64,000 nucleotides of DNA from Streptomyces sp. NBC_00377 (GTDB lineage: Bacteria; Actinomycetota; Actinomycetes; Streptomycetales; Streptomycetaceae). Under the pieces are notes generated by a model. That model saw nothing but the letters and a program-made list of their open reading frames with translations, was not told the origin of the DNA and did no database searches. Position 1 is the stretch's first letter. Each line of letters opens with the position of its first letter. Location of the stretch: positions 2,418,001-2,482,000 of the forward strand of contig NZ_CP107958.1 of the NCBI RefSeq assembly GCF_036075115.1. Direction: 5' to 3'. The position numbers and the translations under genes are program-made. Positions 10,751 through 20,066 of this stretch are shown here, piece after piece.

Positions 10751-11146
10751 ATGCAGTCCTACACGATCGGCCAGGCAGCACGTCTGCTCGGGGTGAGCCC
10801 GGACACCGCGCGCCGGTGGGCGGACGCCGGCCGGATGGCCACGCACCGGGACGAGGGCGGGCGACGCCTCATCGACGGCAGGGATCTGGCCGCCTTCTCG
10901 GTGGAGCTGGCCAAGAGCGGTGGCGCCGAGGAGGGCGCCTCGTACACCTCGGTCCGCAACGCCTTCCCCGGCATCGTCACGGCCGTGAAACTCGGTGACG
11001 TCGCCGCCCAGGTGGAGATCCAGGCCGGGCCGCACCGGCTGGTGTCGTTGCTGACGCGGGAGGCCGTGGAGGAACTGGGGCTCGAGGTCGGGGTCGAGGC
11101 CACCGCCCGGGTGAAGTCGACGAACGTGCACATCGACCGGGCCTGA
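10751..11146 (+). CDS. MerR-type HTH protein with molybdate-binding TOBE (Mop) domain
   Basis: The product has 131 residues. Residues 1-50 form an excisionase/MerR-like DNA-binding domain (SYTIGQAARLLGVSPDTARRW). Residues about 65-131 (ASYTSVRNAFPGIVTAV... ending TNVHIDRA) are a Mop/TOBE domain, the beta-barrel that binds molybdate or tungstate in ModE, ModC and molbindins. It stands upstream of modABC on the same strand, so the natural reading is a molybdenum-responsive regulator of that transporter. It replaces the LysR-like HTH of classical ModE with a MerR-like one. A possible operator is at 11537-11556. The domain calls are secure; the regulatory target is inference from position. Confidence 0.88.
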   Translation: MQSYTIGQAARLLGVSPDTARRWADAGRMATHRDEGGRRLIDGRDLAAFSVELAKSGGAEEGASYTSVRNAFPGIVTAVKLGDVAAQVEIQAGPHRLVSLLTREAVEELGLEVGVEATARVKSTNVHIDRA

Positions 11147-11731
11147 CGGCGCGACGGCGTTCGCCGCCACCGGTACGGCCGCCGTCGGGGCCACGGCCAC
11201 CCCGCCCTCTCTCGCGCGGTCGCCACCGGTCCGCTCCCTCGCCCGGCGCAGCCGACCCGCGTGCGAAGGCGGCCCCTGTCGTTCGACCGAACGCCCCGGT
11301 GCCGGCGCGCCGGACGCCGGCCTGCCCGGACCACCACCCTGCCCGGACGGCCTTCGCGCAGGAGGGCTCGCGCCCGGACACCCCTGCCTGGATGGCCCTG
11401 CCCGGACGGCGTGCCTGGACGGCCGTGCCCGAGAACGCCTTCCGTACGAACGCACATGCCACCTGATGCGATCACCATTCCTGCTCATGCGAAGCAACAG
11501 GAGACTTTCACCTCGCATCTGCGGCAGTATCATCAGGCATGCGGCTGCGCGCATGCGCAGCTTCCGGACCGGCACGCCGCCGCCTCGCCCGGCGTCGGCG
11601 CAGACCCCCTGGTGTGCCCGACGACTGCGGTGAACCACCGCCGCGCAGGCGGGCGCCAGGGCCGCGGGCGGGAGCATCCGTCAGCAGCGCGGACGACCGT
11701 GTCCGTCAGGACCAGAGGGAGTGGACCCGTG
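11147..11731. other. Long leader/intergenic region before modABC
   Basis: No gene is supported here. Bases 11310-11430 contain several imperfect copies of a CCTGCCCGGACGG-like word, giving the stretch a repetitive look. A 7-bp inverted repeat lies at 11537-11556. A weak hairpin (CGACGGCG at 11152, CGCCGTCG at 11180) could terminate the Mop-regulator transcript. The unusual length leaves room for a distal promoter or a structured leader. Confidence 0.4.
11537..11556. promoter_or_regulatory. Inverted repeat in the modABC control region
   Basis: GCATGCG and CGCATGC are perfect arms separated by six bases, just after a possible -10 box CAGTAT at 11525-11530. Candidate operator for the Mop-domain regulator. 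Confidence 0.35.
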
Positions 11732-12559
11732 ATGACCCGTACCGCGCGCCGGACCGGCCGGCCGATACAGGTGGCCGCCCTGGGAGCCGCCGCGTTGCTG
11801 GCCCTGAGCGCCTGTTCGTCGTCCGGCTCGGACTCCTCGTCCGGGGCGTCGGACTCGGCGTCCGCCTCCGCCCCGGGCAGGGTCTCCGGGGCGGTGACCG
11901 TGTTCGCCGCGGCCTCGCTGAAGGAGAGCTTCACGACGCTGGGCGAGGAGTTCGAGAAGGCGCACCCGGGGACGAAGGTCACCTTCAGCTTCGGCGGCAG
12001 CGACTCCCTCGCCGCGAGCATCACCGGCGGCGCCCCGGCGGACGTGTTCGCCTCCGCCAGCCCGAAGACGATGGCCATCGTGACGGACGCGGGCGACGCC
12101 TCCGGCGCCCCCGCCACCTTCGCCCGCAACCAGCTCGAGATCGCCACCCTGCCGGGCAACCCCGACAAGGTCTCCAGTCTCAAGGACCTCACCGGGTCGG
12201 GCCTGAAGGTCGTACTGTGCGACAGGACCGTGCCCTGTGGCGCGGCCGCCCAGAAAGCCCTCGACGCCGGCGGGCTGAAGCTCACCCCCGTCTCCTACGA
12301 GCAGGACGTCAAGGCCGCCCTGACGAAGGTCAGGCTGAAGGAGGCCGACGCGGCCGTCGTCTACAAGACGGATGTGCACGCCGCGGGTGACAAGGTGGAG
12401 GGCGTGGAGTTCCCCGAGTCGGCCGACGCCGTCAACGACTACCCGATCGTCCGGCTGAAGGGCGCGCGGAACGCCGGTGCCGCCCTGGCGTTCATCGCGC
12501 TGGTGCGGTCCGCCGAGGGCCAGAAGGTCCTGACCGAGGCCGGGTTCCTCAAGCCGTGA
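11732..12559 (+). CDS. modA: Molybdate ABC transporter substrate-binding lipoprotein
   Basis: The product has 275 residues. A lipoprotein signal with lipobox LSAC precedes a Ser/Gly/Asp-rich tether of about 25 residues. The binding domain starts GAVTVFAAASLKESFTTLG, the classic ModA opening with oxyanion-contacting serines, and the later DADAAVVYKTDV matches the conserved C-lobe segment. It would capture molybdate (or tungstate) outside the membrane for ModBC. AGGGAG lies upstream of an adjacent GTG (11729) and ATG (11732); either could be the start. The stop overlaps the GTG of modB by four bases, so the three genes form one operon. Molybdate feeds molybdopterin enzymes. Confidence 0.95.
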   Translation: MTRTARRTGRPIQVAALGAAALLALSACSSSGSDSSSGASDSASASAPGRVSGAVTVFAAASLKESFTTLGEEFEKAHPGTKVTFSFGGSDSLAASITGGAPADVFASASPKTMAIVTDAGDASGAPATFARNQLEIATLPGNPDKVSSLKDLTGSGLKVVLCDRTVPCGAAAQKALDAGGLKLTPVSYEQDVKAALTKVRLKEADAAVVYKTDVHAAGDKVEGVEFPESADAVNDYPIVRLKGARNAGAALAFIALVRSAEGQKVLTEAGFLKP

Positions 12560-13413
12560 CCCCGTTCGACCGGTCCGGCGCCGCGGCCGACACCCTGCGC
12601 GGCGGTCCGCGGCGGCGGCGCCTCCGGGGCCGGACGCGGGGCGTGCCGCTGCCGCTGCTGGTGCCCGCGCTGATCGGCCTGGCGTTCCTCGTCGTGCCGC
12701 TGATCGCCCTGCTCGTACGGGCCCCGTGGCGCAGCCTGCCCGAGCTGCTGACCGGCGCCGAGGTGTGGGAGGCGCTGCGGCTGTCCCTGGTCTGCGCCAC
12801 CGCCGCCACCGCGGTGAGCCTGGTCGTCGGCGTGCCGCTGGCCTGGCTGCTTGCCCGGGTCGAGTTCCCCGGACGCGGCCTGGTCCGGGCCCTCGTCACG
12901 CTGCCGCTCGTGCTGCCGCCGGTGGTCGGCGGTGTGGCCCTGCTGATGGCGCTCGGCCGCAACGGCATCGTCGGGAGGTGGCTCGACTCCTGGTTCGGCG
13001 TCACCCTCCCGTTCACCACCGCCGGCGTCGTGATCGCCGAGGCGTTCGTCGCCATGCCGTTCCTCGTGATCAGCGTCGAGGGCACCCTGCGCGCCGCCGA
13101 CCCGCGCTACGAGGAGGCGGCCGCCACCCTCGGCGCCTCCCGCTTCACCGCCTTCCGCCGGGTCACGCTGCCGCTGATCGCGCCGGGCATCGCGGCCGGC
13201 GCGGTACTCGCCTGGGCCCGGGCGCTCGGCGAGTTCGGCGCGACCATCACTTTCGCCGGCAACTTCCCCGGCCGCACCCAGACCATGCCGCTGGCCGTGT
13301 ACCTGGCCCTGCAAAGCGACCCGGAGGCCGCCATCGCCCTCAGCCTGGTCCTGCTGGCCGTGTCCGTCGCGGTGCTGGCGGGCCTGCGCGACCGCTGGAT
13401 GACAGCCCCGTGA
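12556..13413 (+). CDS. modB: Molybdate ABC transporter permease
   Basis: The product has 285 residues and starts at a GTG inside the GTGA overlap with modA. About six hydrophobic segments are visible, beginning LPLLVPALIGLAFLVVPLIA. The cytoplasmic EAA loop (EEAAATLGASRFTAFRRVTL, near residue 190) is the coupling site to the ATPase. Length and motif order match ModB proteins, which form the homodimeric channel of the molybdate importer. An N-terminal Arg-rich stretch before the first helix fits a cytoplasmic N-terminus. It overlaps modC by four bases. Confidence 0.95.
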   Translation: MTPFDRSGAAADTLRGGPRRRRLRGRTRGVPLPLLVPALIGLAFLVVPLIALLVRAPWRSLPELLTGAEVWEALRLSLVCATAATAVSLVVGVPLAWLLARVEFPGRGLVRALVTLPLVLPPVVGGVALLMALGRNGIVGRWLDSWFGVTLPFTTAGVVIAEAFVAMPFLVISVEGTLRAADPRYEEAAATLGASRFTAFRRVTLPLIAPGIAAGAVLAWARALGEFGATITFAGNFPGRTQTMPLAVYLALQSDPEAAIALSLVLLAVSVAVLAGLRDRWMTAP

Positions 13414-14561
13414 TCCGGCCCCGCGACGGCGCCTCCGCCGCCCCCGAGGACCGCCCCGCCCACGACGGCCCCGCTGCCCCCACGGTCCCCGTCGCCTTCG
13501 CGGGCGCGGCCTCCGCCGCCGAGGCCGGACTCGACGCCCACCTCGTCGTGGAACGCGGCACGTTCCGGCTCGATGTGCCGATGACGGTCGCGCCCGGTGA
13601 AGTCGTCGCCCTGCTCGGCCCCAACGGCGCCGGGAAGACCACCGCCCTGCGCGCCCTCGCCGGTCTCACGCCGCTCACCGGCGGTCGTCTGCGGCTGGAC
13701 GGCGCGGCGCTGGACCGTACGCCGCCGGAGTCCCGCCCGGTCGGCGTCGTCTTCCAGGACTACCTGCTTTTCCCGCACCTGACCGCGCTGGACAACGTGG
13801 CCTTCGGGCCGCGCTGCCAGGGTGCGACGAGGGCGCAGGCGCGGGCGCGGGCCGCCGAGTGGCTGGACCGCCTGGGCCTCGCGGAGCACGCCGACGCCAA
13901 GCCGCGCAAGCTGTCCGGCGGGCAGGCCCAGCGGGTCGCCCTGGCCCGGGCACTGGCCACCCGCCCGCGTCTGCTGCTCCTCGACGAGCCGCTGGCAGCG
14001 CTGGACGCCCGCACCCGCCTGGAGGTCCGCTCGCAACTCCGCCGCCATCTGGCCGAGTTCGAGGCCGTCGCCGTCCTGGTCACCCATGACCCTCTGGACG
14101 CCATGGTGCTCGCCGACCGGCTGGTCGTCGTCGAGCACGGCCGGGTCGTCCAGGAGGGTGTCCCGTCCGACATCGCCCGTCATCCCCGTACGGACTACAT
14201 CGCCCAGTTGGTCGGTCTGAATCTCTACCGGGGCGAGGCCGACGGTCACACCGTCCGTCTCGACGCCGGTCCGTGCCTGACCACCACGGAGAACCTGTCG
14301 GGGCCGGTCTTCGTGGCGTTCCCGCCGAGCGCGGTCACCCTCTACCGCGAACGGCCCCTCGGCTCCAGCGCCCGTAACCTCTGGCAGTGCCGGGTCGCCG
14401 GTTTGGAGACCCACGGCGACCAGATCCGCGCCGACCTCACCGGAGAGCTCCCGCTGGTCGCGGACCTCACCACGGTCGCCGCCGCCGAACTCGATCTGCA
14501 TCCGGGCGCGGGGGTCTGGGCGACGGTGAAGGCGGCCCAGACCCACGCATACCCCGTCTGA
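13410..14561 (+). CDS. modC: Molybdate ABC transporter ATP-binding protein
   Basis: The product has 383 residues and starts at the GTG of the GTGA overlap with modB. Walker A GPNGAGKTT lies at about residues 70-78, the signature LSGGQAQR near 168, Walker B LLLLDEP near 187, and the switch His in LVTHD follows. The C-terminal hundred residues form a TOBE/Mop-like domain (about 285-383), which in ModC proteins binds molybdate and can inhibit transport. The first 45 residues are an Ala/Pro-rich extension not usual in ModC; a downstream start cannot be excluded, although the overlap favours this one. Confidence 0.94.
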   Translation: MIRPRDGASAAPEDRPAHDGPAAPTVPVAFAGAASAAEAGLDAHLVVERGTFRLDVPMTVAPGEVVALLGPNGAGKTTALRALAGLTPLTGGRLRLDGAALDRTPPESRPVGVVFQDYLLFPHLTALDNVAFGPRCQGATRAQARARAAEWLDRLGLAEHADAKPRKLSGGQAQRVALARALATRPRLLLLDEPLAALDARTRLEVRSQLRRHLAEFEAVAVLVTHDPLDAMVLADRLVVVEHGRVVQEGVPSDIARHPRTDYIAQLVGLNLYRGEADGHTVRLDAGPCLTTTENLSGPVFVAFPPSAVTLYRERPLGSSARNLWQCRVAGLETHGDQIRADLTGELPLVADLTTVAAAELDLHPGAGVWATVKAAQTHAYPV

Positions 14562-14655
14562 GAGCACGCGGGGCGGGCCGAACCTCCACACGTCGGGCGG
14601 CCCGGCGGCCCCGGGGCGCCGGGCGGCCTCGCGGTCCCGGGACGCCGGTCCGCAC

Positions 14656-14674
14656 GGCGGCGGGGCCCGCCGCC
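14656..14674. terminator. GC hairpin between convergent genes
   Basis: GGCGGCGGG and CCCGCCGCC flank a single G and can fold into a tight stem. It is placed between the convergent modC and DUF6299 genes and may terminate both. No U-run is present. Confidence 0.4.
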
Positions 14675-14701
14675 CGGGACCGGCCGCCGGGGACCCGCCG
14701 C

Positions 14702-16121
<1,420 letters not shown>

Positions 16122-16125
<4 letters not shown>

Positions 16126-17258
16126 CTCGCCTCCCGGTCCACGAGTCCGGCGTACAACTCCCTGGCGATGATGCTTCGTTGGACCTCGCTGGCGCCCTCG
16201 TAGATCCGCGGCGCGCGCACCTCCCGGTAGAGATGCTCGAGCAGGTGGCCTCGGTGCAGCGCCCGGGCGCCATGGAGTTGGACGGCCGTGTCGACGACGT
16301 ACTGCGCGGTCTCGGTGGCGAACAGCTTGGCCATCGCGGCACGTCGGGGGAGGTCAGGCGCTCCGTCGTCGTACGCCGTCGCCGCGGCGAGGACCATCAG
16401 GCGCGCGGCCTCCGTGCGCAGGGCCATCTCGGCGACCTGGTGGGCGACCGCCTGGAGGCCGCTCAGCCTCCCGCCGAACGCCTCCCGTCGGGCGGTGTGG
16501 GCGAGGGTCGCGTCGAGGGCCGCCTGTGCCATGCCGACGGCGAAGGCGCCGACGCTGGGGCGGAACAGGTCGAGGGTGCCCATGGCGACCCGGAAGCCGC
16601 GGTCGGGCTCGCCGAGCACGTCGTCCGCCGTGACGGGGACGGCGTCCAGGCGGAGGGCGCCGATGGGGTGCGGGGAGAGCATGTCGAGGGCGGAGCCGGT
16701 GAGGCCGGGGCGGTCCGCGGGCACGAGGAACGCGGTGACGCCGCGGGCGCCGGCCCCCGGGGTGGTGCGGGCGAAGACGGTGTAGAAGTCGGCTTCGGGA
16801 GCGTTGGAGATCCAGCACTTCTCGCCGGTCAGCCGCCAGCCGTCCGGGCCCTCCGGGTCGGCGGCCAGCGACAGTGCCGCCGCGTCCGAGCCCGCGCCGG
16901 GCTCACTCAGGGCGAACGCGGCGACCGCGGTGCCCTCGGTCACGCCGGGCAGCCAGCGCTGCCGCTGGGCGGGGGTGCCGTGGGCGTGGACCGGATGCGC
17001 ACCCAGTCCTTGCAGGGCGAGCGCGGTCTCCGCCTCGGTGCAGGCGTACGCGAGGGACTCCCGCATCAGGCACAGGTCGACGGCGCCGGAGGTGAACAGC
17101 CGCGGCAGCAGGCCCAGTCGGCCGAGTTCGGCGATCAGCGGGCGGTTGACGCGGCCCGGTTCGCCCTTCTCGGCGAGGGGGCGCAGCCGCTCGGCGGCCA
17201 GGGACCGCAGCTCGGCGCACCAGGCGGTCTGTTCCGGTTCGAGCGAGAATGCGGGCAT
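16122..17258 (-). CDS. Acyl-CoA dehydrogenase
   Basis: The product has 378 residues; the ATG at 17258 follows AAGGGGA. All domains are present: an N-terminal helical bundle, the FAD-contacting AFALSEPGAGSDAAAL (near 120-135), CWISNAPEADFYTVFA, and the C-terminal helices ending IYEGASEVQRSIIARELY. The usual catalytic Glu position in the C-terminal IYEG segment is occupied. It oxidises an acyl-CoA or alicyclic CoA ester with transfer of electrons to ETF. It is the first gene of a two-gene unit with the RidA-like protein, divergent from the aryl-CoA ligase, which suggests it acts on a ring-derived CoA ester and not on fatty acids. Confidence 0.92.
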
Positions 17259-17285
17259 CGCCTGTCCCCTTCGCCGTACATCCCA

Positions 17286-17318
17286 TCCGTGCCGTCCGTG
17301 CCGTCTGTGCCGTCCGTG
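17286..17318. repeat. 9-bp tandem repeat
   Basis: CCGTCCGTG-type units repeat about 3.5 times with one substitution, directly upstream of the acyl-CoA dehydrogenase start. A longer in-frame ORF reads through it as a Gly/Arg/His-rich string, but the ribosome site places the gene start downstream. Confidence 0.6.
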
Positions 17319-17423
17319 CGTCGCGTGCCGTGCGGGTGCCGCACCCGGCACCTCTCATACCTGGCGCACCATGACCGGCACCGCCGTGCGCAGCGCCCGC
17401 CGTACGACGATATCGCGTACCGT

Positions 17424-17435
17424 TGACTGTCGTCA
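17424..17435. promoter_or_regulatory. Shared operator-like motif, copy 1
   Basis: TGACTGTCGTCA (TGAC/GTCA inverted arms) lies in the 269-base divergent region between the acyl-CoA dehydrogenase and aryl-CoA ligase genes. The same 12 bases occur at 23347-23358. GTTG and CAAC just outside extend the symmetry here. Confidence 0.55.
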
Positions 17436-17527
17436 CCAACGCGCTACGCTCCCTGTGCGACCCCAGGACGACGCCCACCCGGGCAGCCCAGCCGGACAGT
17501 CCATCCAGGCAAGGGGGGCGAACGCCC

Positions 17528-19222
17528 ATGAACGTCTCGGCCCACGTCGACACCTTCGCGCGTGACCACCTTCCGCCGCCCGGCGACTGGCCCGACCTCC
17601 GCTTCGAACTGCCCTGCCTGGGCTACCCCGACCGGGTGAACTGCGCCGCCGAACTGCTCGACCGGGCGGCCCCGGACCGGCCCGTCTTCCACACCCCCTC
17701 CGGGCCGTCCTGGACATACGGGGAACTGCGCGCCCGCGTCGACCGGATCGCGCATCTGCTGAGCGGCGAACTCGGGGTCGTCCCCGGCAACCGGGTGCTG
17801 CTGCGCGGCCCCACCACGCCCTGGCTCGCGGCCTGCTGGCTGGCGGTGCTGAAGGCGGGCGCGATCGCGGTCACCGTCCTGGCACAGCAGCGGCCGAACG
17901 AGCTGCGCACCATGTGCGACATCGCGCGGGTGGGGTACGCGTTGTGCGACATCAGGGCCGTCGACGATCTCGCCAAGGCGGAGGTACCCGGGCTCCGGAT
18001 CACGACGTACGGCGGTGACGCCCCCGACGACCTGCTGAACCGGCCGGCGCCGACGGCACCGTACGAGGCCGTCGAGACCGCGTCCGACGACGTGGCGCTG
18101 ATCGCGTTCACCTCCGGAACCACCGGGCGCCCCAAGGGCTGTCTGCACTTCCACCGGGACGTCCTGGCGGTCGCCGACACCTTCTCCCGCCATGTGCTGA
18201 AGCCCCTTGCGGACGACGTGTTCGCCGGCAGTCCCCCGCTCGGCTTCACCTTCGGCCTCGGCGGGCTGGTCGTCTTCCCGATGCGGGCCGGCGCCAGCGC
18301 CCTGCTCCTCGAACAGGCCGGCCCCCGGCAGTTGCTGCCCGCCATCGCCGAACACCGGGTGAGCGTGCTGTTCACCGCGCCCACCGCCTACCGCGCGATG
18401 CTCGACGACCTGAACCGCCCGCACGAGGGGAACGGCCCCGGCCCGCACGACGTCTCCTCGCTGCGCCGCTGTGTCTCCGCCGGTGAGAACCTGCCCGGCG
18501 CCACCTGGCGGGCCTGGCACGAGCGGACCGGGCTCCGGCTGATCAACGGCATCGGGGCCACCGAGCTGCTGCACATCTTCATCTCGGCCGCCGACGAACA
18601 CATCCGTCCCGGTACGACCGGCGTCCCCGTCCCCGGCTGGCACGCGCGCGTGCAGGACGCCGGCGGGGAGCCGGTGCCCGACGGCGAACCCGGACTGCTC
18701 GCGGTGCGCGGTCCGGTCGGCTGCCGCTACCTCGCCGACCCCCGGCAGCGGCAGTACGTGCGCGACGGCTGGAACGTCACCGGCGACACCTACGTCCGTG
18801 AGTCCGACGGCTACTTCCGGTACGTCGCCCGCGCCGACGACATGATCATCTCGGCCGGGTACAACATCGCGGGCCCGGAGGTCGAGGAGGCGCTGCTGCG
18901 GCACCCGGAGGTGCTGGAGGCGGCGGTCGTCGGACGGCCCGACGCGCGCCGGGGACAGGCGGTCGTCGCGTTCGCCGTCCTGCGGGAGGGCGCCCGGCGC
19001 GACGCGGAGGTCCTGCGCACCTTCCTCAAGCAGGAGTTGGCGCCGTACAAGTGCCCGCGCGAGTTCGTCTTCCTGGACGCGCTGCCGCGCACGGCCACCG
19101 GAAAACTCCAGCGATTCCGGCTGCGTGGTGGAGGCGACGCCCGGGGGCGAACCGAAAGCCACGCCCAAAACCACGCGGGAAGCCATCACATCGGTGATGA
19201 CACCGATGGTGACCAGCAGTGA
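17528..19222 (+). CDS. Aryl-CoA ligase (2-aminobenzoate/benzoate-CoA ligase type)
   Basis: The product has 564 residues and belongs to the AMP-forming ANL superfamily. The P-loop FTSGTTGRPKG lies near residue 194, GIGATELLHIF near 345, the hinge-side TGDTYVRESDGYF near 425, and the catalytic Lys in TATGKLQR near 526. It activates a carboxylate with ATP and CoA. Overall similarity and the neighbouring fused monooxygenase point to anthranilate, benzoate or salicylate as substrate. The ATG at 17528 follows a GGGGGCG site. The last 30 residues (rich in His, Gly, Asp) overlap an operator-like palindrome before the PaaX-type gene, which starts 15 bases downstream. Confidence 0.88.
   Translation: MNVSAHVDTFARDHLPPPGDWPDLRFELPCLGYPDRVNCAAELLDRAAPDRPVFHTPSGPSWTYGELRARVDRIAHLLSGELGVVPGNRVLLRGPTTPWLAACWLAVLKAGAIAVTVLAQQRPNELRTMCDIARVGYALCDIRAVDDLAKAEVPGLRITTYGGDAPDDLLNRPAPTAPYEAVETASDDVALIAFTSGTTGRPKGCLHFHRDVLAVADTFSRHVLKPLADDVFAGSPPLGFTFGLGGLVVFPMRAGASALLLEQAGPRQLLPAIAEHRVSVLFTAPTAYRAMLDDLNRPHEGNGPGPHDVSSLRRCVSAGENLPGATWRAWHERTGLRLINGIGATELLHIFISAADEHIRPGTTGVPVPGWHARVQDAGGEPVPDGEPGLLAVRGPVGCRYLADPRQRQYVRDGWNVTGDTYVRESDGYFRYVARADDMIISAGYNIAGPEVEEALLRHPEVLEAAVVGRPDARRGQAVVAFAVLREGARRDAEVLRTFLKQELAPYKCPREFVFLDALPRTATGKLQRFRLRGGGDARGRTESHAQNHAGSHHIGDDTDGDQQ
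19189..19208. promoter_or_regulatory. Palindromic operator before the PaaX-type gene
   Basis: CATCGGTG and CACCGATG are perfect 8-bp arms around ATGA. The site lies inside the 3' end of the ligase gene and 30 bases before the regulator start, so it may serve autoregulation. Confidence 0.5.
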
Positions 19223-19237
19223 TGCCGAAGACCTAAG

Positions 19238-20065
19238 ATGATCAACGTGTCCGATCAGCCCGCACCCCGGTCTCTCATCGTCACGCTCTACGGCGCGTAC
19301 GGCCGCTTCGCCCCGGGCCCGGTGCCCGTCGCCGAGCTGATCCGGCTGCTCGCCGCGGTCGGTGTCGACGCGCCCTCCGCCCGTTCCTCGGTGTCCCGGC
19401 TGAAGCGGCGCGGGCTGCTGCTGCCGGGCCGTACGGCGCAGGGCGCGGCCGGTTACGAACTCTCCGACGAGGCACGGCAGTTGCTCGACGACGGCGACCG
19501 GCGCATCTACGCGACGGCCCCACCCGCGGACGAGGGCTGGGTGCTGGCGGTGTTCTCGGTGCCGGAGTCGGAGCGGCAGAAGCGGCACGTGCTGCGGTCG
19601 CGGCTCGCGGGCCTGGGGTTCGGTACCGCCGCACCTGGGGTGTGGATCGCGCCGGCGCGGCTGCACGACGAGACCCGGCACACCCTCGAGCGGCTGCGTC
19701 TCGACCCTTACGTCGACCTTTTCCGCGGCGAGCACCTCGGTTTCTCGCCGACCGGTGAGTCCGTCGCCCGCTGGTGGGACCTGGCGGCCATCGCCAAGCA
19801 GCACGAGACGTTCCTCGACGCCCACGCGCGCGTGCTGCACGCCTGGCGACAGCGTCCGGACACCCCGCCGGAGGCGGCCTACCGCGACTACCTGCTCGCT
19901 CTGGACTCCTGGCGTCACCTGCCCTACAGCGACCCCGGCCTGCCCGCCCGCCTGCTCCCCCGGGACTGGCCGGGGACCCGCTCGGCGGCCGTGTTCCAGG
20001 GCCTGCACGAGCGCCTGCGGGACGCGGGCGCGGAGTTCGCCGGAGTCACCCCGGGCGCACCGTGA
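19238..20065 (+). CDS. PaaX-family transcriptional regulator
   Basis: The product has 275 residues. The N-terminal winged helix (SLIVTLYGAYGRF... [17 protein letters not shown]) and the central GWVLAVFSVPESERQKRHVLRSRLAGLGFG are typical of PaaX, a repressor that senses aryl-CoA esters such as phenylacetyl-CoA. The C-terminal domain (RDYLLALDSWRHLPYSDPGLPARLLP) is complete. By position it should sense a CoA ester made by the adjacent ligase and control this island. Its stop codon is separated by one base from the stop of the convergent monooxygenase gene. The effector is inference. Confidence 0.9.
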   Translation: MINVSDQPAPRSLIVTLYGAYGRFAPGPVPVAELIRLLAAVGVDAPSARSSVSRLKRRGLLLPGRTAQGAAGYELSDEARQLLDDGDRRIYATAPPADEGWVLAVFSVPESERQKRHVLRSRLAGLGFGTAAPGVWIAPARLHDETRHTLERLRLDPYVDLFRGEHLGFSPTGESVARWWDLAAIAKQHETFLDAHARVLHAWRQRPDTPPEAAYRDYLLALDSWRHLPYSDPGLPARLLPRDWPGTRSAAVFQGLHERLRDAGAEFAGVTPGAP

Positions 20066-20066
20066 G

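Noticed and set aside
17259..17351. A longer acyl-CoA dehydrogenase start giving a His/Arg/Gly-rich leader.
   Set aside because: The leader is the translation of a 9-bp tandem repeat. A ribosome site and the family-typical N-terminus place the start at 17258.
19189..19208. Reading the palindrome as a rho-independent terminator of the ligase gene.
   Set aside because: It lies inside the coding sequence, before the stop codon, and is short with no T-run. A regulator site before the next gene is the better explanation.
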